A stretch of 15,887 nucleotides of DNA, from positions 1-15,887 of the forward strand of contig JAVEEB010000282.1 of assembly GCA_030840665.1 (NCBI GenBank), read 5' to 3'. Origin of the DNA: Frankiaceae bacterium. GTDB taxonomy: Bacteria; Actinomycetota; Actinomycetes; JAVEEB01. This document shows, piece after piece, positions 6,346-13,063 of the stretch; positions within the stretch are counted from its first letter, which is position 1, and every line of letters begins with the position of its first letter. Both the position numbers and the translations under genes were made by a program. The notes under the pieces were generated by a model, which saw only the letters and a program-made list of their open reading frames with translations, had not been told where the DNA came from and searched no databases.

Positions 6346-7962
6346 GTGACCCCACCAACGACGAAGCCCCTCCCCCGGCATGCGACGACCGGGGCCTTCA
6401 TCGGCTTGCTATCCGTCGGCCTGTTCCTCGCCGTTGCCCAGTTCGTCGCTTTGTGGACGGGTCGCTCGAGCGCTCCGGTGCTGGCGATCGGACAACGGTT
6501 CGTCGACCACTACACGCCGCCCTGGCTCGCGGATTTCGCCAAGAAGCAGTTCGGGACCAATGACAAGGCTGTCCTCATCGTCGGCATCTTCGTCGTCATC
6601 GCCCTGATTGCGGCAGCCGTCGGGGTGCTGGCGATGCGGCACCCGGAGTTCGGTACGGCGGGGATCGTCGCTCTGGCGGCTATTGCGGGCTTCACGGCAC
6701 AGGGCCTGCCGGACGCCGGGCGAGCCGCGTCCCTGCCGGCAATCGCCGGTGCGGTCGCGGCCCTCATCGCCTTCCGCGGACTGCTCCGTGCCGCGAAACC
6801 GCGGCCGCTGCGTTTGACGCTCGATGCCTTTGCGGCCGGTCAGCGACCCGGTAAGCCCGCGCTGGAAACAGTCGGGAGCAACGACCGACGGCGGTTCCTC
6901 GTTGCGAGCGGCAGTGCCGCGGCGGCTGCGGTGGTCGCCGGCGCCGTGGGGGCCAGTGGTTCCCGGCGCGGCGCTGCGGCGGCCGCATCCCGAGACGGCG
7001 CCGGCCTGGCCACCGTGACTCCGTCGGCGACAGCCGCCCCCGGGGCCGCAGTAACGGCGACAGCGCAGCTCACGGTGCCGGGGTTGCCCCCGTTCTTCAC
7101 TCCCAACAAGGACTTCTACCGCATCGACACCGCCCTGAGCGTGCCGGAGATCGACGCCAATACGTGGTCGCTGCGCATACACGGCATGGTCGACAAAGAG
7201 CTGACGCTGTCGTACGCCGACCTGCGCGCCATGCCCGCGGTCGAGCACGACGTGACGTTGTGTTGCGTCTCGAACCCAGTGGGCGGCCCGCTCATCAGCA
7301 ACGCCCGCTGGACCGGCGTCCTGCTGACGGACGTCCTCGCCATGGCCGGCGTTCACCAGGACGCGACACAGTTGTTCAGCACGTCCGCCGATGGCTGGAC
7401 AAGCGGCAGCCCTACCTCAGTCGTCCTCGACGGGCGAGCGGCGATGCTCGCCTACGGGATGAACGGCGAGCCGTTGCCGATCCCGCACGGTTTCCCGATG
7501 CGCCTCGTCGTACCGGGGCTGTACGGCTACGTCTCCGCCACGAAGTGGCTGACCGACATCGAGCTCACCACGATGGACAGGCAGGGTTACTGGGTGCCAC
7601 GCGGCTGGTCACAGCTGGGGCCCGTGAAGACCGAGTCCCGCATCGATGTTCCCAACAGCAGAAATCCAGCCGTGGCGGGGCTCTCACCGATTGCCGGGGT
7701 CGCCTGGTCGCAACACAAGGGGATCGCGAAGGTCGAGGTCAGTATCGACGAGGGCCCGTGGCTGGAGGCGCGCCTCGCGGGTGAGGACGTGACGGACACG
7801 TGGCGCCAGTGGGTGTACGACGGCTGGCGCGCGACACAGGGTGCGCACCGGATCCGGGTGCGGGCAACCGACAAGACGGGGTACGTGCAGACGGCCACCG
7901 TCGCTGACGTCGTGCCCGATGGCGCGACGGGCTACCACGAGATTTCCGTCAACGTGGGCTGA
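6346..7962 (+). CDS. Membrane-anchored molybdopterin-dependent oxidoreductase (sulfite oxidase family)
   Basis: This 538-residue protein should be held in the membrane with its catalytic part outside. The N-terminal part has hydrophobic spans at about residues 14-36, 66-88, 90-115 and 120-142. A twin-arginine-like segment RRRFL (181-185) with an Ala-rich hydrophobic stretch follows. The Mo-cofactor domain (about 240-430) contains TLCCVSN, in which C307 aligns with the molybdenum-ligating cysteine of sulfite oxidases, then HGFPMRLVVPGLYGYVSATKW. The C-terminus (about 440-538) is the Ig-like Mo-co dimerisation domain (GVAWSQHKGIAKVEVSIDEGPW). The true substrate is unknown; many actinobacterial members are annotated only as oxidoreductases. 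No haem or cytochrome partner gene is adjacent. GTG 6346 is preferred over TTG 6343: no Shine-Dalgarno is present, but GACAAT (6334-6339) lies six bases upstream, suggesting a leaderless mRNA. Spacing from the previous gene is 64 bp. Confidence 0.9.
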   Translation: MTPPTTKPLPRHATTGAFIGLLSVGLFLAVAQFVALWTGRSSAPVLAIGQRFVDHYTPPWLADFAKKQFGTNDKAVLIVGIFVVIALIAAAVGVLAMRHPEFGTAGIVALAAIAGFTAQGLPDAGRAASLPAIAGAVAALIAFRGLLRAAKPRPLRLTLDAFAAGQRPGKPALETVGSNDRRRFLVASGSAAAAAVVAGAVGASGSRRGAAAAASRDGAGLATVTPSATAAPGAAVTATAQLTVPGLPPFFTPNKDFYRIDTALSVPEIDANTWSLRIHGMVDKELTLSYADLRAMPAVEHDVTLCCVSNPVGGPLISNARWTGVLLTDVLAMAGVHQDATQLFSTSADGWTSGSPTSVVLDGRAAMLAYGMNGEPLPIPHGFPMRLVVPGLYGYVSATKWLTDIELTTMDRQGYWVPRGWSQLGPVKTESRIDVPNSRNPAVAGLSPIAGVAWSQHKGIAKVEVSIDEGPWLEARLAGEDVTDTWRQWVYDGWRATQGAHRIRVRATDKTGYVQTATVADVVPDGATGYHEISVNVG

Positions 7963-7972
7963 GCGTTTCCTG

Positions 7973-8824
7973 TCAACCCGAGGCGATGAGCCTGGCGCGT
8001 TCGGCGGCCACGTCGAAGTCGGCGACGGGCCACTGCGGTGCCATGGTCTGCAACGTCTCGATCAGTAGGCGCGTCACGGCCCAGTTGCGATACCACTTGC
8101 GATCGGCCGGGATGACGAACCAGGGCGCAGCGTCCGAGTTGCACCTCTCGATCGCGACGTTGTACGCCTCCATGTACGCATCCCAAAAGGCGCGCTCGTC
8201 GATGTCGGGCGACTTGAACTTCCAATGCTTGTGCGGGTTGTCGAGCCGGGCAAGCAGGCGCGTCTTGGACTCGTCACGTGAAATATGCAGGAAGCACTTG
8301 ATAATCGTCGTGCCACCGGCAGCCAGGCCCTCCTCGAAGCGGTTGATCTCGCCGTATCGGCGGCGCCAGACCTCGGGCGGCACGAGGTCGTGCACGCGAA
8401 CGATGCCGACGTCCTCGTAGTGCGACCGGTCGAAGACACCGATGATCCCCGGCTTCGGGGCATGCGGCCGGATGCGCCACAGAAACGTGTGCGCAAGCTC
8501 TTCCTTCGTCGGGGCCCCGAACGCGGCGACGGCGCAGCCCTGCGGGTTGACCTCTCCGAGCACGTGGCGCACCGTGCCACCCTTGCCCGCCGTGTCCATT
8601 CCCTGGAGGACGAGCAACACGCTGCGCGACCCGCCGGACTGGCCTTCGGCGAACAGCCGCTCCTGCAAGTCCGACAGGACGCTCGCCTCGACAGCCCGCG
8701 CCGCCTCGGCCGCCGTCTTGTCGCCGTTGAATCCCGGTGTCGATCGGGGATCGACGGAGTCGAGATTGGTGGGGCCCGCCGGCATGCGTAGCAACTCGCT
8801 GAGAGAATGTGGCTGCTTGATCAC
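7973..8824 (-). CDS. ppk2: Polyphosphate kinase 2 family protein
   Basis: This 283-residue PPK2-type phosphotransferase moves phosphate between polyphosphate and nucleotides, linking the polyphosphate store to the nucleotide pool. Diagnostic motifs are Walker A GMDTAGKGG (75-83), Walker B VFDRSHYEDV (D132, R133), and the lid region (RDESKTRLLARLDNPHKHWKF). The typical C-terminal PADRKWYRNWAVTRLL follows. Length and the N-terminal LDSVDPRSTPGF signature fit single-domain actinobacterial PPK2. Whether it works on mono- or diphosphates cannot be decided by eye. The start is set at GTG 8824, which has GGAGG four bases upstream (CCTCC on the plus strand, 8829-8833); ATG 8785 is an alternative without a binding site. 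A minus-strand TACGAT (8849-8854) could be its -10 box. The gene is convergent with the molybdopterin oxidoreductase (10 bp between stops). The antisense frame stays open far upstream of the start, but that part has no family similarity. Confidence 0.93.
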   Translation of the reverse strand: MIKQPHSLSELLRMPAGPTNLDSVDPRSTPGFNGDKTAAEAARAVEASVLSDLQERLFAEGQSGGSRSVLLVLQGMDTAGKGGTVRHVLGEVNPQGCAVAAFGAPTKEELAHTFLWRIRPHAPKPGIIGVFDRSHYEDVGIVRVHDLVPPEVWRRRYGEINRFEEGLAAGGTTIIKCFLHISRDESKTRLLARLDNPHKHWKFKSPDIDERAFWDAYMEAYNVAIERCNSDAAPWFVIPADRKWYRNWAVTRLLIETLQTMAPQWPVADFDVAAERARLIASG

Positions 8825-8922
8825 GGGGCCTCCGGCGTCGAGTGTGCGATCGTACGCGGCTCGTTCGTCACCCGCGGCAAGTGCGTCGTCGGCATACCCG
8901 CGCGGGTCGCCCGGACACCGAG

Positions 8923-8935
8923 GCAGACTGTCTGC
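8923..8935. promoter_or_regulatory. 13-bp palindrome abutting the DUF3159 start codon
   Basis: GCAGAC and GTCTGC flank a single T (8929) and end one base before ATG 8936. There is no Shine-Dalgarno at this start. The motif therefore occupies the place where the -10 box of a leaderless promoter would be (CAGACT, 8924-8929, six bases before the ATG). A repressor site is a reasonable guess but unproven. Confidence 0.4.
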
Positions 8936-9646
8936 ATGACACACGCCGACATGGGCCAGCCCGAAGACACCGGCACCGGCCCGGTCGAAGACATCGGGAC
9001 CGGTGCGCTCGACGACATCGGCGAGCGCGAGGGCGCCAACCCGCCGCTGCTGTTCGACCTGCGCACGCAGCTCGGTGGCCCGCGCGGGGTGTTCGACTCC
9101 AGCGTCCCCGGCGTGGTCATGGCGATCGCGACGGTCTTCACCTCGGTGTGGCGCGCGATCATCGCGGCGTTGATCTCCGCGGCCCTGCTCGCCGCGGTTC
9201 GGTTGGTGCGGCGCGAGCCGGTGCGCCAGACCGCAATGAGCCTGGGTGGCATTGCGTTGTGTTATCTGCTCGCGCGCTCCACGGGGAACGCGAAGACGTT
9301 CTTCCTGCCGGGCATCCTCATCAACGGTGGCTACGCGGTGGCGCTGCTCATCAGCCTCATCGTGAGGCAGCCGGTGATCGGCTTCGCGGCGGCGATGTTG
9401 GACGCCCGCTACCAGCACTGGCAGAGTCACCCGCCGCTGCGACGCGCCGCCGCCCGCGCCACCGTTCTATGGCTGGCCGTCTTCTCGCTGCGCTTCTTCA
9501 TCGTGGGGGGCCTCTACCTGCGCAACCGCGCCGACCTTCTGCCTGTCACGCGGCTGGCGCTCGGCCTGCCGCTGTACGTCGCGGCGATCGGCGTCACCGT
9601 GCTCCTGCTGCGCGGTCACGCGCGAGAGGCCGACGCCGTCTCCTAG
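8936..9646 (+). CDS. DUF3159 family membrane protein
   Basis: This 236-residue protein belongs to an actinobacterial membrane family of unknown function. A soluble acidic N-terminus with repeated Thr-Gly/Asp-Ile-Gly segments (about 7-35) precedes the family signature LFDLRTQLGGPRGVFDSSVPGV (about 38-59). About five hydrophobic spans follow, including VVMAIATVFTS, IIAALISAALLAAV, TFFLPGILINGGYAVALLISLIV, ATVLWLAVFSLRFF and LPLYVAAIGVTVLLL. The conserved TGNAKTFFLPGILINGGYA block is typical of the family. ATG 8936 is taken as the start because family similarity begins soon after and the upstream part of the frame has no resemblance. A palindrome directly precedes the start. The gene diverges from ppk2 (111 bp) and overlaps the stop of the DUF1653 gene by four bases. 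The family call is confident, but no function is known. Confidence 0.88.
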   Translation: MTHADMGQPEDTGTGPVEDIGTGALDDIGEREGANPPLLFDLRTQLGGPRGVFDSSVPGVVMAIATVFTSVWRAIIAALISAALLAAVRLVRREPVRQTAMSLGGIALCYLLARSTGNAKTFFLPGILINGGYAVALLISLIVRQPVIGFAAAMLDARYQHWQSHPPLRRAAARATVLWLAVFSLRFFIVGGLYLRNRADLLPVTRLALGLPLYVAAIGVTVLLLRGHAREADAVS

Positions 9647-9900
9647 CGTTCGATCGGGGCGAAGCGGACCTGACCCGCAGCCGTGGGCTCCAGCCAGCTC
9701 GCCACACTGCGGACCGCGATCGGGGCGCCCGGCACCGGGTAGCACGGCTCGTACACGACCGCCTCTTGATTCTCCCGCGGCCCGTCCGCGAGATGCGCCA
9801 GCCCGTACACGACGTATTCACCGCCCTTGTAGTGCCGGTACCGGCCCGGCGGCACGGCATCGGTCGGACGACCCCACGGCTGCAACAGTCCTTGACCCAT
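9643..9900 (-). CDS. DUF1653 domain protein
   Basis: This is an 85-residue soluble protein. The domain signature is GRYRHYKGGEYVVYGLA (residues 19-35), then a variable loop with PRENQEAVVYEPCY, and the closing W-L-x(7)-G-x-V-RF block (about 69-81). These match the compact DUF1653 fold, often annotated as hypothetical. Its role is not established. ATG 9900 has no good ribosome binding site, only AGG close by. The minus-strand hexamer GACAAT (9908-9913) is seven bases upstream, compatible with a leaderless mRNA. Its TAG stop shares the CTAG tetranucleotide with the stop of the convergent DUF3159 gene. It diverges from the transhydrogenase operon. Family call is good; function is unknown. Confidence 0.85.
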   Translation of the reverse strand: MGQGLLQPWGRPTDAVPPGRYRHYKGGEYVVYGLAHLADGPRENQEAVVYEPCYPVPGAPIAVRSVASWLEPTAAGQVRFAPIER

Positions 9901-9910
9901 GGCGCCTATT

Positions 9911-9948
9911 GTCAGACCTGTCCGCGCCGAGCGCGCGGACGGGCTGAC
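9911..9948. promoter_or_regulatory. Interrupted inverted repeat in the DUF1653/pnt divergent region
   Basis: The outer arms are GTCAG (9911-9915) and CTGAC (9944-9948). The inner arms are GTCCGCGC (9920-9927) and GCGCGGAC (9933-9940), around a five-base centre. The left end overlaps the putative -10 of the DUF1653 gene. It could be an operator or a transcribed hairpin. GC-rich DNA makes such repeats common, although the agreement of both outer and inner arms is notable. Confidence 0.4.
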
Positions 9949-10020
9949 ACGAACACGCCATCTGGCTACCGTCAGCCCCGCGGCGACCAGCCGCGGCCAG
10001 CTGCAAGCCGGAGGTCGGCC

Positions 10021-10065
10021 ATGACAGTGCCCGCACGCAACGACTCGTCGCGCGGTTCGCGCTGA
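10021..10065 (+). CDS. Putative 14-codon leader ORF coupled to pntAA
   Basis: An ATG at 10021 is preceded by GGAGG (10010-10014) at an ideal six-base distance. It encodes MTVPARNDSSRGSR and ends in TGA at 10063-10065. That stop overlaps the pntAA start as TGATG. pntAA itself has no Shine-Dalgarno in the preceding 20 bases, and no in-frame alternative start is present just upstream. The simplest reading is that ribosomes load at this ORF and re-initiate on pntAA. The peptide has no recognisable attenuation pattern, such as a run of one amino acid, and resembles no known leader. It may have no function beyond ribosome delivery. Expression is not shown. Confidence 0.5.
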   Translation: MTVPARNDSSRGSR

Positions 10066-11219
10066 TGGGCGACGCTCAACTGACCGTCGGCGTCCTGCGG
10101 GAAACCGCTCCCGGCGAGCGTCGGGTGTCCGTTGTCCCCGACGGCGCCGCCGCCCTCACCAAGGCCGGCACGAGGGTGCTCGTCGAGGCGGGCGCGGGCA
10201 AGGGGGCCTTCTTTCCCGACGCGGCGTACGAGGCCAGCGGGGCTGAGGTCGTTGACGGCGCGGACCTGCACCGGCGCAGCGATGTGCTGCTGTCCGTTCG
10301 CAAGCCCGACACGATCGACGGGATGCGCGATGGCCAGGTGCTCATCGGTCTTCTCTCACCGTTGCTCGACGCGCCAGGCATGGCCGCACTCGCGCAGCGC
10401 GGCGTGACCGCGGTCAGCCTCGACCGCCTCCCCCGCACGCTGAGCCGCGCCCAGTCGATGGACGCGCTCACGTCGCAGGCGAACATCGCCGGCTACAAGG
10501 CCGTGCTCGTGGCCGCCGGCACCTACACCGGCTACTTCCCCATGCTCATGACCGCGGCCGGCACGGTCCGGCCCGCTGTCGTGCTCGTCCTCGGCGCGGG
10601 CGTCGCCGGGCTCCAGGCCATCGGCACGGCTCGGCGGCTCGGGGCGATCGTCCACGGGTACGACGTGCGGCCGGAAGCCCGCGGTGACATCGAGTCGCTC
10701 GGCGGCAAGTTCCTCGACCTGGGGGCCAAGGCCGTGCCGTCGGAAGGTGGTTACGCGCGGGCCCTCACGGACGAGGAAACGCAAGCCCAGCAACAAGCTT
10801 TGACCGCCGCGATCGCGAAGAACGACGTCGTCATCACCACCGCGCAAGTGCCCGGCGCCAAGCCTCCCGTGCTCGTCACGGCGGCGGCGGTCGCTGCCAT
10901 GCGGTCCGGGTCGGTCATCGTCGACCTCGCCGCTGGCCCACTCGGCGGCAACGTCGACGGATCCGTGCCCGACGAGACGGTCGTCACGGAGAACGGCGTG
11001 ACCATCATCGGCGCCGGCAACCTCCCCTCGACGATGGCGGCCGCGGCGTCCACCGCCTACTCCCGCAACATCTCCGCATTACTCGCGCACCTGCGCAACA
11101 CCGGCGTCCTGCTCATCGACGCGGCCGACGAGATCCAGGCCGGTGTCGTCATCACCCACGGCGGACAGGTCATCAACGCAGCCACCGCTGCCCTTATCAA
11201 CACCGGAGGCGCGTCGTGA
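10065..11219 (+). CDS. pntAA: NAD(P) transhydrogenase subunit alpha, NAD-binding part
   Basis: This 384-residue soluble domain I binds NAD(H) in the proton-translocating transhydrogenase, which uses the proton gradient to reduce NADP+ with NADH. Visible features are the N-terminal AlaDH/PNT domain (GVLRETAPGERRVSVVPDGA), the segment RAQSMDALTSQANIAGYKAV, and a Rossmann motif GAGVAG (177-182) ending in an acidic residue (GYDVR), as expected for NAD. The later TTAQVPGAKPP and IVDLAAGPLGGN blocks are typical. Unlike the E. coli protein it carries no membrane spans, so this is the three-subunit form with spans on separate polypeptides, as in Rhodospirillum. ATG 10065 overlaps the stop of a 14-codon ORF and has no binding site of its own. 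Its stop overlaps the pntAB GTG start by four bases. Confidence 0.95.
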   Translation: MGDAQLTVGVLRETAPGERRVSVVPDGAAALTKAGTRVLVEAGAGKGAFFPDAAYEASGAEVVDGADLHRRSDVLLSVRKPDTIDGMRDGQVLIGLLSPLLDAPGMAALAQRGVTAVSLDRLPRTLSRAQSMDALTSQANIAGYKAVLVAAGTYTGYFPMLMTAAGTVRPAVVLVLGAGVAGLQAIGTARRLGAIVHGYDVRPEARGDIESLGGKFLDLGAKAVPSEGGYARALTDEETQAQQQALTAAIAKNDVVITTAQVPGAKPPVLVTAAAVAAMRSGSVIVDLAAGPLGGNVDGSVPDETVVTENGVTIIGAGNLPSTMAAAASTAYSRNISALLAHLRNTGVLLIDAADEIQAGVVITHGGQVINAATAALINTGGAS

Positions 11220-11563
11220 CACCAGCGTTGTTCGCTGACCTTGCCGTGTTCGTGCTGGCCCTCCTCGTGGGGATCGAGGTCATCAGCAAGGTCCCGGCGA
11301 CACTGCACACCCCGCTCATGTCGGCGGCCAACGCGATCCACGGCATCGTGGTCGTGGGCGCGATGATCGTGGCGGCGGCAACGGACACCGTGCCCGGCTA
11401 CATCCTGGCGTTCGTCGCCGCGGTGTTCGCCGCGATGAACGTCGTCGGCGGGTACGTCGTCACCGACCGCATGCTGGGCATGTTCCGGCAGCGGCCCGTC
11501 GCCAAGGCCCCGGTCGCCGCGGCCCCCGTCGCAGCCACTGACAGCGTGGAGGCGGGCGCATGA
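11216..11563 (+). CDS. pntAB: NAD(P) transhydrogenase subunit alpha, membrane part
   Basis: This 115-residue subunit contributes the first part of the membrane domain (domain II) of the proton-pumping transhydrogenase. Three hydrophobic spans are seen at about residues 4-23, 36-57 and 60-84. They include VFVLALLVGIEVISKVPATLHTPLMS, with the conserved HTPLMSAANAIHGI block that is diagnostic for PntA membrane segments. The C-terminal 25 residues are a low-complexity Ala/Pro/Val tail (APVAAAPVAA), longer than needed for the fold. The GTG start at 11216 has GGAGG (11205-11209) six bases before it and overlaps the pntAA stop (GTGA). The pntB start in turn overlaps its own stop (ATGA), so translation is probably coupled along the operon and subunits made in balance. 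Confidence 0.95.
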   Translation: MTPALFADLAVFVLALLVGIEVISKVPATLHTPLMSAANAIHGIVVVGAMIVAAATDTVPGYILAFVAAVFAAMNVVGGYVVTDRMLGMFRQRPVAKAPVAAAPVAATDSVEAGA

Positions 11564-12978
11564 ACGGCTTCGACAGCGTGACCCACCTCATCTACCTGGC
11601 CGTCGCCGCCTGCTTCGTGCTCGGGCTCCACTTCATGAACTCACCGGCGACGGCGCGCCGCGGCTCGCAACTGTCCGCCGCCGCCATGACCGTCGGCATC
11701 GTCACCACGATCGCCGTGCTCGCAAAGGCGCACGTCATCACCGGCACGGGCGTGGCGGTGCTCGCCAGCGGACTTCTCATCGGCGGAGCCGTCGGCCTGT
11801 GGATGGCGCGCACCGTCCAGATGACGCAGATGCCGCAACTCGTCAGCCTGTTCAACGCTGCCGGCGGTGGTGCGGCGACCCTCGTCGCGTTCGTCGCCAT
11901 CCTGGCCGAGCCGGGCGGCATCAACCACGCCAACAGCACCGTCGTCGTCGCCACCCTCCTCGACGTGGCGATCGGGTGCGTCACGTTCAGCGGGTCGATC
12001 ATCGCGGCCGGCAAGTTGCACGGCGTGGTGCCCGGTCAGCCACTCATCTTCAAGGGTTCCCGCGCGGTCAGCATCGTGCTCGCGCTCGTCGTCGTCGCGG
12101 GCGCCATCACACTGCTCACGGGCCACGGGGGCATGCCGGTCCTCGTCGCCATCGCCGTTGCCGCGCTCGGCTTCGGCGTGACCATGGTGCTGCCCATCGG
12201 CGGCGCCGACATGCCCGTTGTCATCTCGCTGCTCAACGCCTTCACGGGCATCGCCGTCGCCATGGCCGGGTTCGCTCTCGACAGCCTGGTGCTCATCACG
12301 GCCGGTGCCCTCGTCGGCGCGTCCGGTGGCATCCTGACGAAGCTGATGGCCGACGCCATGAACCGCTCGCTCATGGCGATCATGCTGGGCGGTTTCGGCA
12401 CCTCCGATACGGCCGTCGGTGCCGTCACCGCCGCCTCCGGCGCGCCCGTGCGGCAGTCGTCTGCCGACGACATCGCGATCCAGCTGGCGTACGCCGAACG
12501 CGTCGTCATCGTGCCCGGGTACGGCCTCGCGGCGGCCCAGGCCCAGCACGAGCTGGTGGCGCTGGCGAACGCGCTCGAGGCGCACGGGGTGAGCGTGTCG
12601 TACGCGATCCATCCTGTCGCCGGCCGCATGCCGGGCCACATGAACGTGCTCCTCGCGGAGGCGAACGTGTCGTACGAGGCGATGCGGGACCTGGACGAGG
12701 CGAACGCCGAGCTGCCCATCGCCGACGTGGCCCTCATCGTGGGCGCCAACGACGTCACGAACCCGGCCGCCCGCCGACCCGGCTCGCCCATCTTCGGCAT
12801 GCCGATCCTCGACGTCGACAAGGCGCGCAGCGTGCTGGTCATCAAGCGGTCGATGGGCCATGGCTATGCCGGGCTCGACAACGAGCTCTACAACGACCCG
12901 AAGACCGGCATGTTCTTCGCGGACGCCAAGGCGGGTCTGGCCGCCCTGTCGGCCGCGCTGAAGGAGTACGTGCACTAG
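11560..12978 (+). CDS. pntB: NAD(P) transhydrogenase subunit beta
   Basis: This 472-residue subunit carries the remaining membrane spans (about residues 5-275, eight or nine helices) and the NADP(H)-binding domain III (about 290-472). Domain III shows VPGYGLAAAQAQHE (GYG at 320-322), YAIHPVAGRMPGHMNVLLAEANV, and IVGANDVTNPAA. IKRSMGHGYAGLDNELY follows, and all are family hallmarks. Domain II includes LPIGGADMPVVISLLNAFTGIAVAMAGF, which lines the proton path in homologues. The complex forms NADPH for biosynthesis and oxidative defence at the expense of the proton gradient. ATG 11560 has GGAGG (11548-11552) seven bases upstream and overlaps the pntAB stop. Length is normal for the family and no damage is seen. 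An 85-bp gap separates it from the next gene, so the operon probably ends here. Confidence 0.96.
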   Translation: MNGFDSVTHLIYLAVAACFVLGLHFMNSPATARRGSQLSAAAMTVGIVTTIAVLAKAHVITGTGVAVLASGLLIGGAVGLWMARTVQMTQMPQLVSLFNAAGGGAATLVAFVAILAEPGGINHANSTVVVATLLDVAIGCVTFSGSIIAAGKLHGVVPGQPLIFKGSRAVSIVLALVVVAGAITLLTGHGGMPVLVAIAVAALGFGVTMVLPIGGADMPVVISLLNAFTGIAVAMAGFALDSLVLITAGALVGASGGILTKLMADAMNRSLMAIMLGGFGTSDTAVGAVTAASGAPVRQSSADDIAIQLAYAERVVIVPGYGLAAAQAQHELVALANALEAHGVSVSYAIHPVAGRMPGHMNVLLAEANVSYEAMRDLDEANAELPIADVALIVGANDVTNPAARRPGSPIFGMPILDVDKARSVLVIKRSMGHGYAGLDNELYNDPKTGMFFADAKAGLAALSAALKEYVH

Positions 12979-13010
12979 GCAACCCGGCGTCCGGTGAATC
13001 CTTCGTTGCC
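12978..13010. terminator. Weak stem-loop after pntB
   Basis: GGCAAC (12978-12983) and GTTGCC (13005-13010) can pair around a 21-base loop. No T-run follows. It overlaps the possible -35 box of the next gene, so a termination role is uncertain. Confidence 0.2.
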
Positions 13011-13034
13011 GACAACCGTTGAACGGGCCACAAT
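13006..13034 (+). promoter_or_regulatory. Possible promoter of the cyclopropane synthase gene
   Basis: TTGCCG (13006-13011) and CACAAT (13029-13034) are 17 bases apart, four of six matches each to the sigma-70 consensus. The start codon is 29 bases further on, leaving room for the AAGGAG binding site (13054-13059). This supports separate transcription from the pnt operon, but read-through remains possible. Confidence 0.35.
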
Positions 13035-13063
13035 CGGGGAATCGGTCGACCGGAAGGAGCCTC

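Noticed and set aside
8825..9430. N-terminal extension of ppk2 by about 200 residues
   Set aside because: The frame is open but antisense to the DUF3159 gene, and PPK2 similarity starts only after GTG 8824, which has a GGAGG.
8842..10020. Plus-strand open frame leading into the 14-codon leader ORF
   Set aside because: Its sequence is Arg/His-rich shadow of DUF3159 and DUF1653; only the last 14 codons have a ribosome binding site.
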